Source: Homalodisca vitripennis (Eukaryota > Arthropoda > Insecta > Hemiptera > Cicadellidae). From it: 64,000 nt of DNA. Made by a program: the position numbers and the translations under genes. Below, in pieces: positions 13,062-24,316 of the stretch (position 1 is the first letter of the stretch; the number at the start of each line of letters is the position of its first letter). The notes beneath the pieces are model-generated. The model saw nothing but the letters and a program-made list of their open reading frames with translations, did no database searches and was not told the DNA's origin. The stretch is from positions 197,730,001-197,794,000 of the forward strand of contig NC_060207.1 in the NCBI RefSeq assembly GCF_021130785.1, read 5' to 3'.

Positions 13062-13091
13062 ATACATCCAAAGTATCTTATTTGGATGTAT
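13062..13091. repeat. Perfect 11-bp hairpin
   Basis: ATACATCCAAA (13062-13072) and TTTGGATGTAT (13081-13091) are exact reverse complements around an 8-base loop. The string TTTATAATACATCC also recurs at about 13119-13132, so the hairpin sits in a small cluster of direct and inverted copies of the same word. Confidence 0.85.
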
Positions 13092-13149
13092 GACATTTAT
13101 GACATTTATAAATGTAATTTATAATACATCCGTTTATAATACATTCTTA

Positions 13150-13275
13150 AGCACTATTTATTATCTGCTGGGCGTTAGTGAAGTATCTCTGACCTATAGA
13201 CTTTACATTTTACATGAAGCTTCATTTTTTAAATAAGCAACATTGTTCGATGGTATGTTGGCTGAGCCTTAACGT
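13150..13275 (-). repeat. Dispersed repeat family E, inverted copy
   Basis: Read on the minus strand it shows ACCATCGAACAATGTTGCTT, then AATGAAGCTTCATGTAAAAT, then GTCTATAGGTCAGAGATAC, which is the family E block order. It lies immediately downstream of the hairpin cluster at 13062-13132. Confidence 0.7.
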
Positions 13276-14545
13276 ATATTTTATTGGTATCATTTATAAT
13301 GGCAATGAGAAAATAGAAAATAGGCAATGAATAAATAAATTTATAAACAAACTGAGTGCAATCTTATTTATATGATTTAACGTGTGACATTGTTGTCCAT
13401 AAAGTAAAAGGAAAAATAAATAGAGTGAATAAATAACGTTAGAAGTATGTGAAAATATTTTATACTAGCGCATTCTTAGAAAATATTCTATGCTAGCGGC
13501 CTAGCGCTCTAGAACCATACTAGACTAGCCGGAACTTGAATTATTTGAACAATGCTGTGAAACCTAATTAATAAATAATCATGTTAACGACTCATGTTGT
13601 TAGTTATTACAGAAAAGACTTTATCTGCAGACTTCAATTTGTCCATGAGACTTTATTTCTACATGGACAAGAATGGGTTCTGTGATGGTGGTGGATATCT
13701 GACTAAATTTGGTGATTGTCGTTGCAGGTGATTGTCGCATTCAGTAGCAGGACACAATTTCTCTGTTTTGTTCCGGGAAAATGCAAAAATGACTTTTTTC
13801 TATATAATTGTCTGCATGTCTAGCTCACTGCAGGACATCTTGTGATTGAAATGAGCAAGGAATTCGAAATTTTGCAACCAACCTCGGTGACGCCTGTCAC
13901 GTGGACGTGGTGTTGCGTACTCCTACCTTGTAGTAACGTATCATTTAAAGGAAATCTAATAGTATGTAAGTAATGAATATCAATGTGTCAAAGACAGTAG
14001 ACTATGCCAAAAGGGATCATCTAAATATCACTTAGTGTTTGCATAGCAAAGGGCATTAAAGATCTGTCACCTTATGCCCAATGAATCAGACTCACAAAAC
14101 AGCTAATGCATCTAATATGAGAACCTAATAATTTATCTGAATAGACTTACTTGCTACCAAATTTCATTAATTACGTATTTCATTTCTTTTCTACTTAGAT
14201 AGTAGCGCTGTGAATTATTCTGTGTTGATCTCATTTTTAAAACCTAATAATATAAAATAAATACCTGAAACAAATACACCTTTCATTATGTCCGTTCACC
14301 ACATTTGCCTCTACTGTAGCATAGACACAAAATCATAGCCAGTCTCCTACCCACATAACTTGTATAAAATTTATATAAATTGAACTGAAAAGATAAATAA
14401 TGAAATAGAACTTGAACTGCAGAACATTTTACACAAACATGTGATGAGCTAGGTGTTTCTTTGTCCGAAATATCTTGCATTTAGCGCACATAAATAGCAA
14501 GAATGATAATTTAATTAGTTCCATATAAGGTGTTACATTTTTGTA

Positions 14546-14710
14546 ATTGACTACGCTAAGAATTTGCCAGAATATCAGAGAGCGATAGTATCTAAGATGT
14601 CAGCCTCCCTAGATAGATAGGCGTTATATAATCGTAATGTCAGTTACACATGCCGATGTATTCACCGTCTTTGATCACAGATATCTTTGATCTCCTCCTA
14701 TATCAGCATT
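14546..14710 (+). repeat. Module B, copy 1 of 3
   Basis: This aligns by eye with 25850-26040 and 33510-33680. The shared words, in order, are a GATAGTATCTAAG-like start, GTCAGTTACAC, and TCTTTGATCA followed by a TTTGATCTC-like end. This copy has two CTTTGATC words (14669-14676 and 14685-14692), which resemble TCF/Pangolin sites; the other copies keep at least one. There is no conserved reading frame. Module C follows at about 0.9 kb on the same strand, as in the other two units. Confidence 0.65.
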
Positions 14711-15599
14711 ATTAGATTTCTGATAAAATATTGACTGAAATATTTAATTAATGTTTCGTATATATGCTCAAAAGTATCGTTCCGCCTTATATCGCGTACC
14801 CACATTTTCGAATGGCTTTCTTTTAATCAGTAACCATCATTTTCTTGTGTAAAAAATTTAATTATTAGTGTATTTATTTCTTTTCAGAATAAATAGACTT
14901 TTATAAATTTCTTTGCAGCCTCTATGAGTATTGTGCTATTTAACAAATTTGTTCAAGGGAAATTAATTCGTATTACTATTTCTTTCACTGAATTGGCTCT
15001 ATGATTCCAAGTTACTTATTATGAGTTTAGGAATATATTATAAGTACTGAATTTAATACGGTAGTTTTTATTGTCATGAGTTTAACAGTTATAATAAATT
15101 CTATAGCATACGTATGACACTCCTATAATTATTTATATCGTTTTCTGTCTAATGGCAGAATTAATATTTTTGACATACAAAGGGTTTCTGATAAAGAAAC
15201 AAATTAAAAGCTACGACCTATAATTTAAAATTAAAAAGTTATAAATTCATTCAATACATTTCACAATTCAAATAGAATACATATATATTTAAAACGTACA
15301 AATCAATTGAGTGCCCCTACATTTAGTTCCTCCCATCTGTCACTTCCTTCTTAACGTTGTTTCCGTTCCATCAGGAAATAACTTTCATATTATTTTCTAA
15401 AAAAACATTTTTTGTTTAACACTATTGGGACAGACGACGCAAGAGATTTACAAAATCTAAAAATACAATGAAAATTAATACTATACAAGTTTATTGTTGT
15501 GTTGTTTCGAATTATGAAAAATATTTCTAATGTTGCAGTTAAGTTAAAACGAGTAATCTAACGTACTTTTCAGTATTTTACACTATCGTGAGACGTTAA

Positions 15600-15735
15600 A
15601 CTAAGTTTTAATTAAAGACACCAGTTTCCACAGATAATATATAGTTTAAATTAAAATCTCAGGCGACATTCACAGTTAAATATCGTTCTTGATTAAAATC
15701 GTGTCTCAGGTTCTCTGTCCGAGCAGTGAGGCTTG
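15600..15735 (+). repeat. Module C, copy 1 of 3
   Basis: This shares with 34415-34545 the words TTAATTAAAGACACCAGTTTCC, AAATCTCAGG.GACATT, CAGTTAAATAT, TTGATTAAA and TGTCTCAGGTTCTCTGTC, and with 26275-26395 a subset of them. The frames are not conserved, since unit 2 has a deletion that is not a multiple of three, so it is probably not an exon. The TTAATTAAAG core is a homeodomain-like word. Confidence 0.8.
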
Positions 15736-16410
15736 GTCTATTTCTAAAACTATAAATTTACCAAAAACTATTAGGTATTAACTTATACAGTTATTAATTA
15801 CAGTTATAATATTTAATAATCACAAGCCCTTCCTGAAAACATAAAAGTAGTCATTCAAAACAATGTTGTAAAAGTAATCTTTATGTTTTTCTATTGGATA
15901 AAAGAATTAACTCAATTTGACGTTCGCAATGGCACGCCTTATCATTAGAAGTAAATTAAGCTTATATCAATGTCTATATATACATACATATATATACATA
16001 CATACACATATTTTTGAGTTTATAGCTTTATTTGCATCTGTAATATATATTTCTTATTCGACTTAGTCTACCTTTATATAATTATATTGTTATTACTATG
16101 TTTCCAAGAACATGTTTTCAATGAGTAATGTAGATGCTTTTTTTTTAAATCATTATCGGTTGATCTATAGAACTCTATATTATTAGTTTGAATTTGTTTC
16201 CTTTAAAGTTCCAATTTTTTCAATTATCCAAAGCAAAACTCAATAACATTTTAATTATTGAGAAATTAAATTCTTATAGTATTCGAACAGTAAGAAAACT
16301 TTGTTTAATTAAAACCTATTTTTCAACAATAGGTCTAATGAAATAAAAAATCACCGAATTGTACTAAATTTGTCCTTTTTACTTTTTTTTCCTAATGTTC
16401 GAACGTCATG
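15736..16410. other. Intergenic, no gene seen
   Basis: AT-rich sequence including a TATATACATACA simple-repeat run at about 15972-16010. No open frame or repeat family was recognised. It is bounded on the right by the mariner insertion. Confidence 0.55.
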
Positions 16411-16412
16411 TA

Positions 16413-17746
16413 CGAGGCATGTATTTAAAGTATGTACCGTTTTGATATAAAAAAAATCAACAAGTAAATTTTTCAAACAAAACAACTTTATTTACCTGAA
16501 AGGGCATTCTTTCCTCTACTTCTCTAAATAAACTCCATTATTATTAAGGCACTTGTCGTATCTTGGGACCAGCTTTTGTATGCCGTCGTCAAAGAAGCTT
16601 GCCGCCAGACTGGAAACCACTGTTGCACAGACGTTTTTACTTCTTCATCATTGGAATGACGCTGCCCCGCCAAATGCGTCTTCAAGTGCAGAAACAAATG
16701 GTAGTCGCTAAGGGATGGATCGGGACTGTATGGGGAGGATGGTCCAATTGTTCCCAGCCAAATGAATTGATGAGCTCTTGCGTTCGATTTTATAAATGTG
16801 GACGAGCATTATCGTGGAGCAAAACGACGTTTGCACTCAGCATGCCACGCCTTTTGTTTTGAATTGCGCGGCGCAGTTTTTTTAAAGTTTCGTAGTACGC
16901 GGCTGCATTAATCGTTTCACCGCGAGGCAGAAAATTGACCAACAACACACCCTGTCTGTCCCAAAAGACAGTGCACATGATTTTCTGGGCAGAAATTGTT
17001 TGCTTAAATTTGACTTTCCTAGGGGATGTTGAATGCCACCATTCCATTGACTGTTGTTTTGATTCTGGTGTAACGTAGGCTGCCCACGTTTCATCGCCTG
17101 TAACGATATGGCTCAAAAAATTATCGCCCTCGTTACTGCTACGCTCGAGAAAGCTCAATGCACTGCCCAATCGTTTGGTTTTGTGCTCATCATCATTCAA
17201 CATTTTTGGTACCCACCGTGAACCCAGTTTCCGATAATTTAAACATTCGGACACAATTTCGTAGAGAACACTTCTTGATACATCAGGAAATTTTTCAGCT
17301 AAGGACGAAATTGTGAACCGTCTGTTCTCTTTCACTTTACAGTCCACTTTTAGAATAAGATCATCGGTAATGACTAAAGGTCGTCCACTTTGTTCCTCAT
17401 CATGAACGTTTGTGCGGCCACCTTTGAAGGCCCTAACCCATTTCCGCACCATTCCTTCACTCAATAATGTTTTCACCATAAACTTCATTTGACGACGAAT
17501 GTCAATTGCTTTTAAGCTTTTAACACAGAGGAAACGAATCACAGCACGCACTTCACAGTCGGCGGGATTCTCGATACTCGGCGGCATTTTAAAACCTCGT
17601 AAACAAACGAAGACTCGATCAAAAGGCGTCGTAATGGCGTCTGTGGCTTCCTAACTGATTTAGCTACACTACGCGAATGCGCCAACCTGTAACTGCAGCG
17701 CTGCGGCGTAATAATTAAACAGTACTTACTTTAAAAACATGCCTCG
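16413..17746 (-). mobile_element. Mariner-family transposon, complete ends, dead
   Basis: The inverted ends begin CGAGGCATGT: left 16413-16440, right 17719-17746, with 25 of 28 positions matching. They are flanked by TA on both sides (16411-16412 and 17747-17748), the TA duplication of Tc1/mariner elements. The element is 1334 bp, a normal mariner length, with the transposase on the minus strand. It sits between modules C and A of the first unit of the triplicated region, and no mariner sequence was seen at the matching place in the other two units, so it probably inserted after the duplication. The retained ends and the long undamaged part of the gene indicate moderate age. Confidence 0.95.
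16516..17587 (-). pseudogene. Mariner transposase, disrupted near its C-terminus
   Basis: The cut-and-paste transposase of the element at 16413-17746. The frame is open for 265 codons from the ATG at 17587 to a stop at 16790. It shows the paired helix-turn-helix region at residues 1-110, the mariner linker motif WVP..L at 125-130, the first catalytic Asp in VTGDETW (D165) and the second in LLHDN (D259). The stop directly follows HDNARPHL. Beyond it, minus-strand sequence still encodes the expected tail (a REL.NSFGWEQLDHPP-like stretch, then the SDYHLF motif that carries the third Asp of D,D34D, then a VPRYDKCLNNNGVYLEK-like end with its stop at 16516). Reaching that tail needs one stop read through and two frame changes, near 16735 and near 16610. 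The gene therefore cannot encode an active enzyme. Family membership is well supported by the motifs and by the ends. Confidence 0.93.
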
Positions 17747-17838
17747 TACATCGTGGATCTGATTAAACAAATTAAAATCTGTAAAAACACAGATTGATCA
17801 TTTTAAGAAAAACCACCACATGGTGGAGATTACTTTAA

Positions 17839-18957
17839 AGATCGGGACACACATAGCCGCACCGTGCCAAACACGTGAGTCGGCCGAGTGTCGGTGCGGG
17901 CTCGGCTCGGTTACCACACACGTCCGTACGTAGTCCGAGCGCAGCAATCTTACTGTTTAAACAAGAGCATATTTCTGTTGATACTAAAAAATATTCAGAA
18001 AATTAATTATTGCTTGAGATGAAGAATATTAATTTTATTGTTGTAATTTTTATTAATCGCTGTGGTGAATGAAACATTGCAATGCTACAGTTTTTTCTTG
18101 CATGAAAATCTAATTGGAAAGAAAATATTTTTTTTAACTTTATTGTAGTGAAAACAATAAAAAATAAAAATGTCATAGGAAACATTCTAAATATGACCCA
18201 TTAAAATTATCGGAATAGATTTATCAAGTAACTTCAATACATTCAAGATAATTAGAATTTTGCGCAAATAAGTACATGCTTGTTATATCTTAATTAAAGA
18301 AAACTTTTTATAGATTTTACATAATTAGAATTTAATTGCTTAAAAACACTACACCAATAGCACTACATATTTTTTAATTTACAGTAATTTTAGAACAATA
18401 AGAAAATATGACTAGTTTACTCTAAAAGTGAAAAAATATTATTACTTTTATAAATTAATATGATTTTGTACGCGAACGCAGGATGTAAAGTTAGTAGGCT
18501 ATACTAAATAATTCAATAAAATAGAACGTTTAGACTACTTAAATAGTTTTAAAAAGAATAATGCAACAGTAACTAACATAGAATTATATTTCAAAATCCT
18601 ATCCAAAGTTATGCTTTTTAACTCCTCATTTTCCGTAATCTTCTTCCACACATTCTCATTATACTCTGCATTCCGATATTTTTCACTTGATTGATCATAA
18701 CTTTAAATAATAGGATAAATAAATAACAGGAAACTTCCTTACTTCTTCGATAAGTGTTCTATATACATGACTGATGCCGCTCGTAGGCCGCACCGTGCCC
18801 GTCAAAATTCGAACTCCACATATCGGTGACGGTGCGGGCACGGTGCGGCCACGATGGTCTGGTGTCGGTGCGGACATGTCTGAACTTGCAGGTTGAATAC
18901 TGCGCTGCAATTCTTTCACCGTATGTCGGGCACGGTGCGGGCATGTGTGGCCCGGCC
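17839..18957. mobile_element. TTAA-flanked MITE with GC-rich ends
   Basis: The left end at 17841-17868 reads ATCGGGACACACATAG, then CCGCACCGTGCC. The right end on the other strand, 18930-18957, reads CGGGCCACACATGC, then CCGCACCGTGCC. Each is bordered by TTAA (17835-17838 and 18958-18961), the target duplication of piggyBac- and Kolobok-type elements. The ends are GC-rich and the middle (about 17950-18720) is AT-rich. A second GC-rich palindrome of the same words occurs internally at 18790-18853 (GGCCGCACCGTGCCCG and its inverse). No transposase is present; minus-strand frames at 18695-18985 are palindrome artefacts. It inserted in the first unit of the triplicated region, close to the mariner. 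Confidence 0.85.
18790..18853. repeat. Internal palindrome of the TTAA MITE
   Basis: GGCCGCACCGTGCCCG at 18791-18806 is the inverse of most of GACGGTGCGGGCACGGTGCGG at 18831 onwards. The same words make up the termini at 17839 and 18957, so the element carries a duplicated, inverted sub-terminal segment. Confidence 0.7.
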
Positions 18958-19027
18958 TTAAGGCCTGTATCAACCAATTACACATACATAACTAATCCTA
19001 ATCTTAATAAAAAATAAAATGCTAGAG

Positions 19028-19100
19028 TGTCTTTGTTCGTTTGTTTTTTTCTTTCACGTGTAAAATATTCAACCGATTGTACTGAAATTCGCACAGGGGA
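19028..19100 (+). repeat. Dispersed repeat with TTTGTTCGTTTGTTTTTTTC head (copy 2)
   Basis: This has the same block order as 7585-7660: a T/G-rich head, then AAATATTCAACCGATTGTACTG, then AAATTCGCACAGGGG. The 84-codon frame at 19027-19281 runs through it and is not supported as a gene. Confidence 0.6.
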
Positions 19101-20530
19101 CAATATCCTGTCATGGAAAGTTACACCGACTGAACCGGTTTTTGTTATTTTCAATTCCGATCGTTACGTAGTAGAGGTGGAGTTCAATTCCAAATTTCAA
19201 CCCTGTGAGTCTATTGAAATATGTGGTTCATACAGGTATAGCACAGAAATAAATCTGATTTCGTCAATAACTAGTACATAGACGTATATAGAATTGGCAG
19301 TTTTATAATTATATTTAATATAATTTAAACTAACATAACTAATTGCATTCAAACACTTGTTCAAACTACATTGCTGATAATTAAGGTTGTACTACTTTCA
19401 TATTAATTAAATAGACAGAAATACACATTAATATCTCACATTTAACGTCTGTGAAATGTCACGGAAAGGAAATTTTACAGCATTAATAGGGTTACTATTT
19501 AATATGCATTAAAACCACCCTAAAATACAAACCGCTTTGATTTTGTAGTCCTGAATTGCCTTCTAGAACACAAACTCTGTATCAATAAAATTATTGATTA
19601 AGTTATATCTGCTGTAGAATATTGAAACTCTTGAATCAAGACAGGTCATATACCACACCAAGGTGTCATATTTGGGGGTTTACAGACTATTTTCATAATT
19701 TTATTACAGTTTCTTACAAAATTTAAACATGTCTTATGAACTTCTTATAATTACAAGTTACTGTCAAGTATTTATTTAGAAAATATAATTACAATCTAAC
19801 GTCTTCAGGTTTAAGAAAATCGGTTGATAAATAAGGGAGATAATTTGATTTGAAAAAGAAGAGTAAAAGGTATCAACTGCCATGATGCGACAACATTGCT
19901 TGTAAGCCACGCCAATCAGCTGTTTCAACTTTAGCTAATATAATCAGCTGTTATAAAGTTAAATCGTTGAATTGTTTATAATAACTGTTACTTTTCTATT
20001 ATGTAAATCTTTAATGTACTTTACGTTTCGTTATTAAGAAACCTCTATTTTTAAAACAAAGCTGACAAGAATATTAATATTTTCGTAATTAGTTACCGGT
20101 ATTTTATTCAAAAAGTTATATACGGTACCAAGTTTTATGTTATTGCTTCAAAAGGCGTTCTAAAATTTAAAAAAGTAAAGTTTAAAAAAACAATCACTGT
20201 TGAGACTTATAAATGTTTTACATAATATTTTTGGTTGGTCCTTGGTCCAATTTTAATGTAATAGTGATATAATGAGATTGAAATAATTATTTTTTTTAAA
20301 TATTGAGAGTAACTTTTAGAAACTACTTCATTGTTACTAAAAAAATTATGCAATGATGTATCCTATCTATGTGTGTTTCCTAAAACCATGTTCTTTTCTT
20401 TTTTCATAATATTACGTAGATTACTGAGCAGAGATTAATTTCTGTAAAATTCAAATTAAAGGTATGATTACGTATTAGAATATGTACTATGTGATAAACT
20501 GATTTGATGTTTGTGGACTCCAGCAAACAG
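19101..20530. other. Intergenic, no gene seen
   Basis: AT-rich sequence between the MITE and module A of unit 1. The short open frames have no recognisable features. Confidence 0.55.
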
Positions 20531-20760
20531 CAGAGATGATTGTAGGGTAACATAACAGGTAGGGTTTAGCACTTCGTGAACCCTCATTTGGTAATCTTCA
20601 TAATGATGCCATAAATAATATGGCGTTTCCTTCATCGCGTCATAAGTTATAGCCGACTCCAGTAAGATAATGTAGACAGAGTAACAAGGGAAAATAACCG
20701 TACATTACTGGTATTACTTTACTTGATATAACAATCTGGACAATTAAAACAGTTGTTTCA
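20531..20760 (+). repeat. Module A, copy 1 of 3
   Basis: This is very similar to 28590-28815 and 36126-36340. Shared words include TAATGATGCCATAAATAA, GCGTTTCCTTCATC.CGTCATAA, TATAGCCGACTCCAGT and GTAACA.GGGAAAATA. The core is far more alike among the copies than the sequence beside it. Small insertions of two bases between copies break every reading frame, so I do not think it is an exon. The TCA.CGTCATAA block is CRE-like. The minus-strand frame 20640-20876 ends inside it and is a shadow. Confidence 0.9.
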
Positions 20761-21184
20761 AGTTTGTGAATCGAGAAAACTCTGTAATAGTTTACGTGTT
20801 CCCTTAAAAATTTAATTTGGAATAAACTAAACGAAATACATTCTTGGATATTCATAAGTTGTACATTTAAAAACATCTTCTTATATTTATACCTAAGTTC
20901 AATACTGCTATTTAAAATGTTTGGTGTATATTACGTAAAAGGAAAGGTGATTGATTTCTCTTTATTATTGTGGAAGCATTATAAGGCAAAAATATTTATT
21001 CACAAATGCCATACTGAACCTAAAGCTCTTTTCCAGAAAATGCAACGAGTTAAGAGTACGCCGCATAACTTCATGTCGCGTAACAAGCTTAGTTGAGTTT
21101 GCACACAACAGTTAAAATCTATAGATAATTTCTTTCTGAGAAGCTACATGTTTTACTGTGCCACATGTCATGTCATATAATTAT

Positions 21185-21440
21185 ACTCATAAAATTATTT
21201 ACTCTGTGAGTTTCTCCTTGCCATCATAATTCCACATGAGATAAATATAACACTATTCGCTAACGCCCAGAAATCTCACTGCATGACATGCGCCATCATT
21301 GAACTAGTTGTAGCTTATATATAAAAAAGAAGCTTTATGTAATATTTTTCTATAGGTATATAATTCTAAAGGTCAGTTCGTTTTCTAAATGACAAGTAGT
21401 CAGGCGGACAGACAAAAATGAAAATGATCCAGTCCATCGA
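21185..21440 (+). repeat. Dispersed repeat family E, long copy
   Basis: This is the fullest copy in the window. It has, in order, TTATTTACTCTGTGAGTTTC, CCTTGCCATCATAATTCC, GCTAACGCCCAG, ATGACATGCGCCATCATTG, AAGCTTTATGTAATATTTTTC, CTAAAGGTCAGTTCG and CAGGCGGACAGACAAAAATG. It can serve as the reference when collecting the other copies. Confidence 0.8.
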
Positions 21441-22295
21441 GTGTAGCTATGTGTATATCTCGAAACTGGTTGAATTATATACCAAAAGCATTTCAGGAAC
21501 CAAGTTCGATTAGGTTATTCAGATATCCTCCATTTTTTTAGGATTATTGGATGTGTAAAGAATAAAAACCATCAAACTTTTTCTATCTCTATTCAGAACA
21601 TTTACACCATCAAAACTGATGAGGTAGGATTATTCAAAACCACTTACCATGTAACAGGATTTGCTCAAGTTTCATGTTAAATTCCACAAAAAAAGCAGAG
21701 AGTAAAGATTTTTCCGGACTGGAAAAATAACCCTCTCCCGGAGGAATTCATCAATTACGCACAACTACACATCCTGAAGAGACATGCCTATTACCAAACT
21801 TGATATTATCTACGTAAAAACTGAAAGTTTATGCATAATATGTATTCTGTACGTAAATTAATTATTGACATATTCTGCAGAGAGTTAGGCTACGACAACG
21901 ATCAGCCGAACCCTGTAGACATACATGGACTATCATTAAACACATTAATATTTCCCTTATAAAACATGAAGCTATCAATTCCAAATTCAATCAGCTCTCT
22001 ACATTTATGTGAAAACTAAACAGAAAAAGCAAAAGATAAGCAAAAAAAGAGAAATGAAGCCAGCCTTCTTTGTGGTAAAAACTATTTAAAATTAGTGTAC
22101 ATTTATAAATCTCAGAGATCTTTCTCGATATATACTGCTCGAGGTTAGGCTTCGCTAACGCTTCTCCAGATGCGATGAAGGGATACTTAGCATCATCCAT
22201 TCAGTTTTGCCTGTTTTTAAATAAATATTGATGTATATTATTGCATTCATAGGTCTTTTAATTAAAAAAAATCTCGTCCTAAAAGACACGGAAGT

Positions 22296-22356
22296 ATACG
22301 CCGATGAGAAATTTGGCCAGCACCTGTGTGACAGGCTTCACTAACGGTCGGCGTAT
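22296..22356. repeat. GC-rich 61-bp block with 9-bp inverted ends
   Basis: ATACGCCGA (22296-22304) and TCGGCGTAT (22348-22356) are exact reverse complements. Inside, CCTGT and ACAGG form a second, smaller stem. The block is much richer in G and C than its surroundings. It may be a structured RNA fragment or the remnant of a small MITE. Confidence 0.6.
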
Positions 22357-23172
22357 TAGTTGTTATATTTTATATTTTGTATTATGTATTATTGAATATT
22401 GTATTATTTTAATATTAATTTGCGAACTATTCCAATAAAGGATATAGGCTATTTTTATAAATTTATGATATCAAAATTCCATAAAAGTGTAGACAAACAT
22501 CACGAATCGTTATGAAAGTATAAAAAAACGTTTTCTAGTTCATCGTTAGCACTATGATGTAATAAAATAAAATGATGATGAAACTATGATAGTTAAACGT
22601 TTATATGACCACTCGTATGAATTACTAGAACATATGCTGGACCATTTGTATCTAAGTGGTACATTTTTATAACATAATGTGCAATTTTAAACATATACAC
22701 ATAATCATAATTATTACTTTTAACATTAGCTTGTTTAGGTTTATTTTACCTTACATCTTCGGCATGCAATTTTAACCATACAACTGTGTATCTATGGAAA
22801 ATTCTATTTGTGTATGCAGTTAGATGGCAGAGGACTTTTCTTAAGAATAAAATCTCTCTACATTAGTTTTTAAATGTTGCATTAAATAAACTTATTTCAT
22901 GCATTGTAAGATTAGTTACATTAGAAGGGATCAGTATTCATGTACCAGCGTTTCTTCTTCTTCCTTCGTTTATTAGGTGATAAATTAATTAGATAATACT
23001 TAATACAATATTCTGCTGCAACTCATCAATGTAATAAGGCTGTCGATGGATTTGTATATCGCATTATGCTGGCCATTGATATAACATCAGTAGTGAATAA
23101 CCGGTCCAATATTCCATCATTGAAACTATCACACAACCACGTTTTAGCGTAATGACAAAGTACCCGCAATTT

Positions 23173-23750
23173 TGAAGTGTTTCCTTTTTAGGTTCTAAGA
23201 GATAAACTAACCCCTTACTGGGAAAATCAACTCGCTGTTGGACTCAATCACGACTCTTGATCAGACATTCACTGTTACACTCTATTTTTTAAATCGGAAA
23301 GTGTTAATACTATCCCACTTTGTTTTATCTGTCATAATTGTCTGAATTGTCACTAACACAACTTTTGTTTAACAATAGTCTAAAGTTGTATAAAGTGAAA
23401 ATACAATTAAAACTTATAAGAATGGTAATATAAATATCAGATCCAGTTAATTAGTGTAAAATGTTCGATTGGCGGCCACTTGGAGTTTCTGAGACCATAA
23501 CTTTGCTCATTACCTTAACGGGCAACAAGCAACTCCGACCCTTCGCCTCTTATCATAATACAGTTGATAATGTTCAGACCTTGTAGTGAATGTAACTGCT
23601 ATAATTAAGTTACTATAAAACAACATTGATCTCTATGACGATATAAGAAGTAAATTTGGTACAGTTTTCTAAATTTGTTTCACGATAGTAACTGAAAATC
23701 GGAAAGTATATATGTTGTTTTGTAGGATCCTTGATGGATGGATCAATAAA
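23173..23750 (+). repeat. Module D, copy 1 of 2
   Basis: This is a duplicate of 40117-40690 on the same strand. The outer parts differ at many positions, but a core of about 145 bases (23441-23585) is almost identical, including GTTCGATTGGCGGC, ACTTGGAGTTTCTGAGACCA and TTAACGGGCAACAAGCAACT. I see no conserved frame. It follows module A of unit 1, as the second copy follows module A of unit 3. Confidence 0.93.
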
Positions 23751-24254
23751 GGTTTGAGTAATATGTATATACCGGTGAGTTTTTTAAAGTGATCCAATAG
23801 CTAACTTTTTAATTACACGACTTAGCACCACACTTTAAATTTGGAACTTGCTAAATTTTAAGTGTCACTCAGGAATACACTTTCAAATTTTTTGAAGATG
23901 GCCGCCATTGTTCCAATATGGTGGCCAACTTCAAAATCTTTTATGGAAAACCCTGTATTTGATCTAACCACACATAAAACTAACATTTAGTCGAAAAGTT
24001 AAATCAATATCAAAGCAAAATGTATAATGCTCAGCGTAAAATATGTCTAATATAAAAGCACATACAAACTACACACATAACAAAACACTAACGACACATA
24101 AAACTAACATTGATTAAACGTGCTTTAAGAGTTCATGCCACTAATGATGAAAACTTCCAGTCCAGTCCTGAACCATTACAGATATTGAACAACTCTCAAT
24201 AGCAAAATTGTCTTATTTTTTAGAGTAGAAAAAAACAACATAAAATACAGGGTG

Positions 24255-24294
<40 letters not shown>

Positions 24295-24316
24295 GTTAGT
24301 CCAAGGATTTTTGGAG
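23751..24316. other. Intergenic with (TA)n
   Basis: It contains GATGGCCGCCATTGTTCC and ATATGGTGGCCAAC around 23898-23932, words seen in many insect repeats, and a (TA)n tract at about 24257-24292. No gene. Confidence 0.6.
24257..24292. repeat. (TA)n microsatellite
   Basis: An uninterrupted alternating TA run of about 36 bases. Confidence 0.95.

Larger units (their letters stand above)
9870..14545. other. Intergenic, no gene seen
   Basis: This is AT-rich sequence with no recognisable protein. The 89-codon frame at 10486-10755 has a hydrophobic C-terminal half but no start context or homology that I can name. A perfect 10-bp inverted repeat (GTGTCAACTG at 12047-12056 and CAGTTGACAC at 12111-12120) and a perfect hairpin at 13062-13091 are listed as findings. 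A minus-strand family E copy lies at about 13150-13275. Confidence 0.55.
20761..23172. other. Intergenic with two family E copies and a GC hairpin
   Basis: A good plus-strand family E copy lies at 21185-21440 (TCTCCTTGCCATCATAATTCC, GCTAACGCCCAGAAATCTCA, ATGACATGCGCCATCATTGAAC and a CAGGCGGACAGACA end). A shorter one, GCTTCGCTAACGCTTCTCCAG, lies at 22145-22200. The hairpin-like block 22296-22356 is listed separately. No gene was recognised. Confidence 0.6.

Noticed and set aside
16563..16862. 99-codon plus-strand frame over the mariner
   Set aside because: Antisense shadow of the transposase.
18695..19017. Frames on both strands near 18.8 kb rich in Arg, Pro and Gly
   Set aside because: They are products of the GC palindromes of the TTAA MITE; opposite strands give mirror-image frames.
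20640..20876. 78-codon minus-strand frame over module A
   Set aside because: Copies 2 and 3 of the module do not keep this frame because of two-base length differences.
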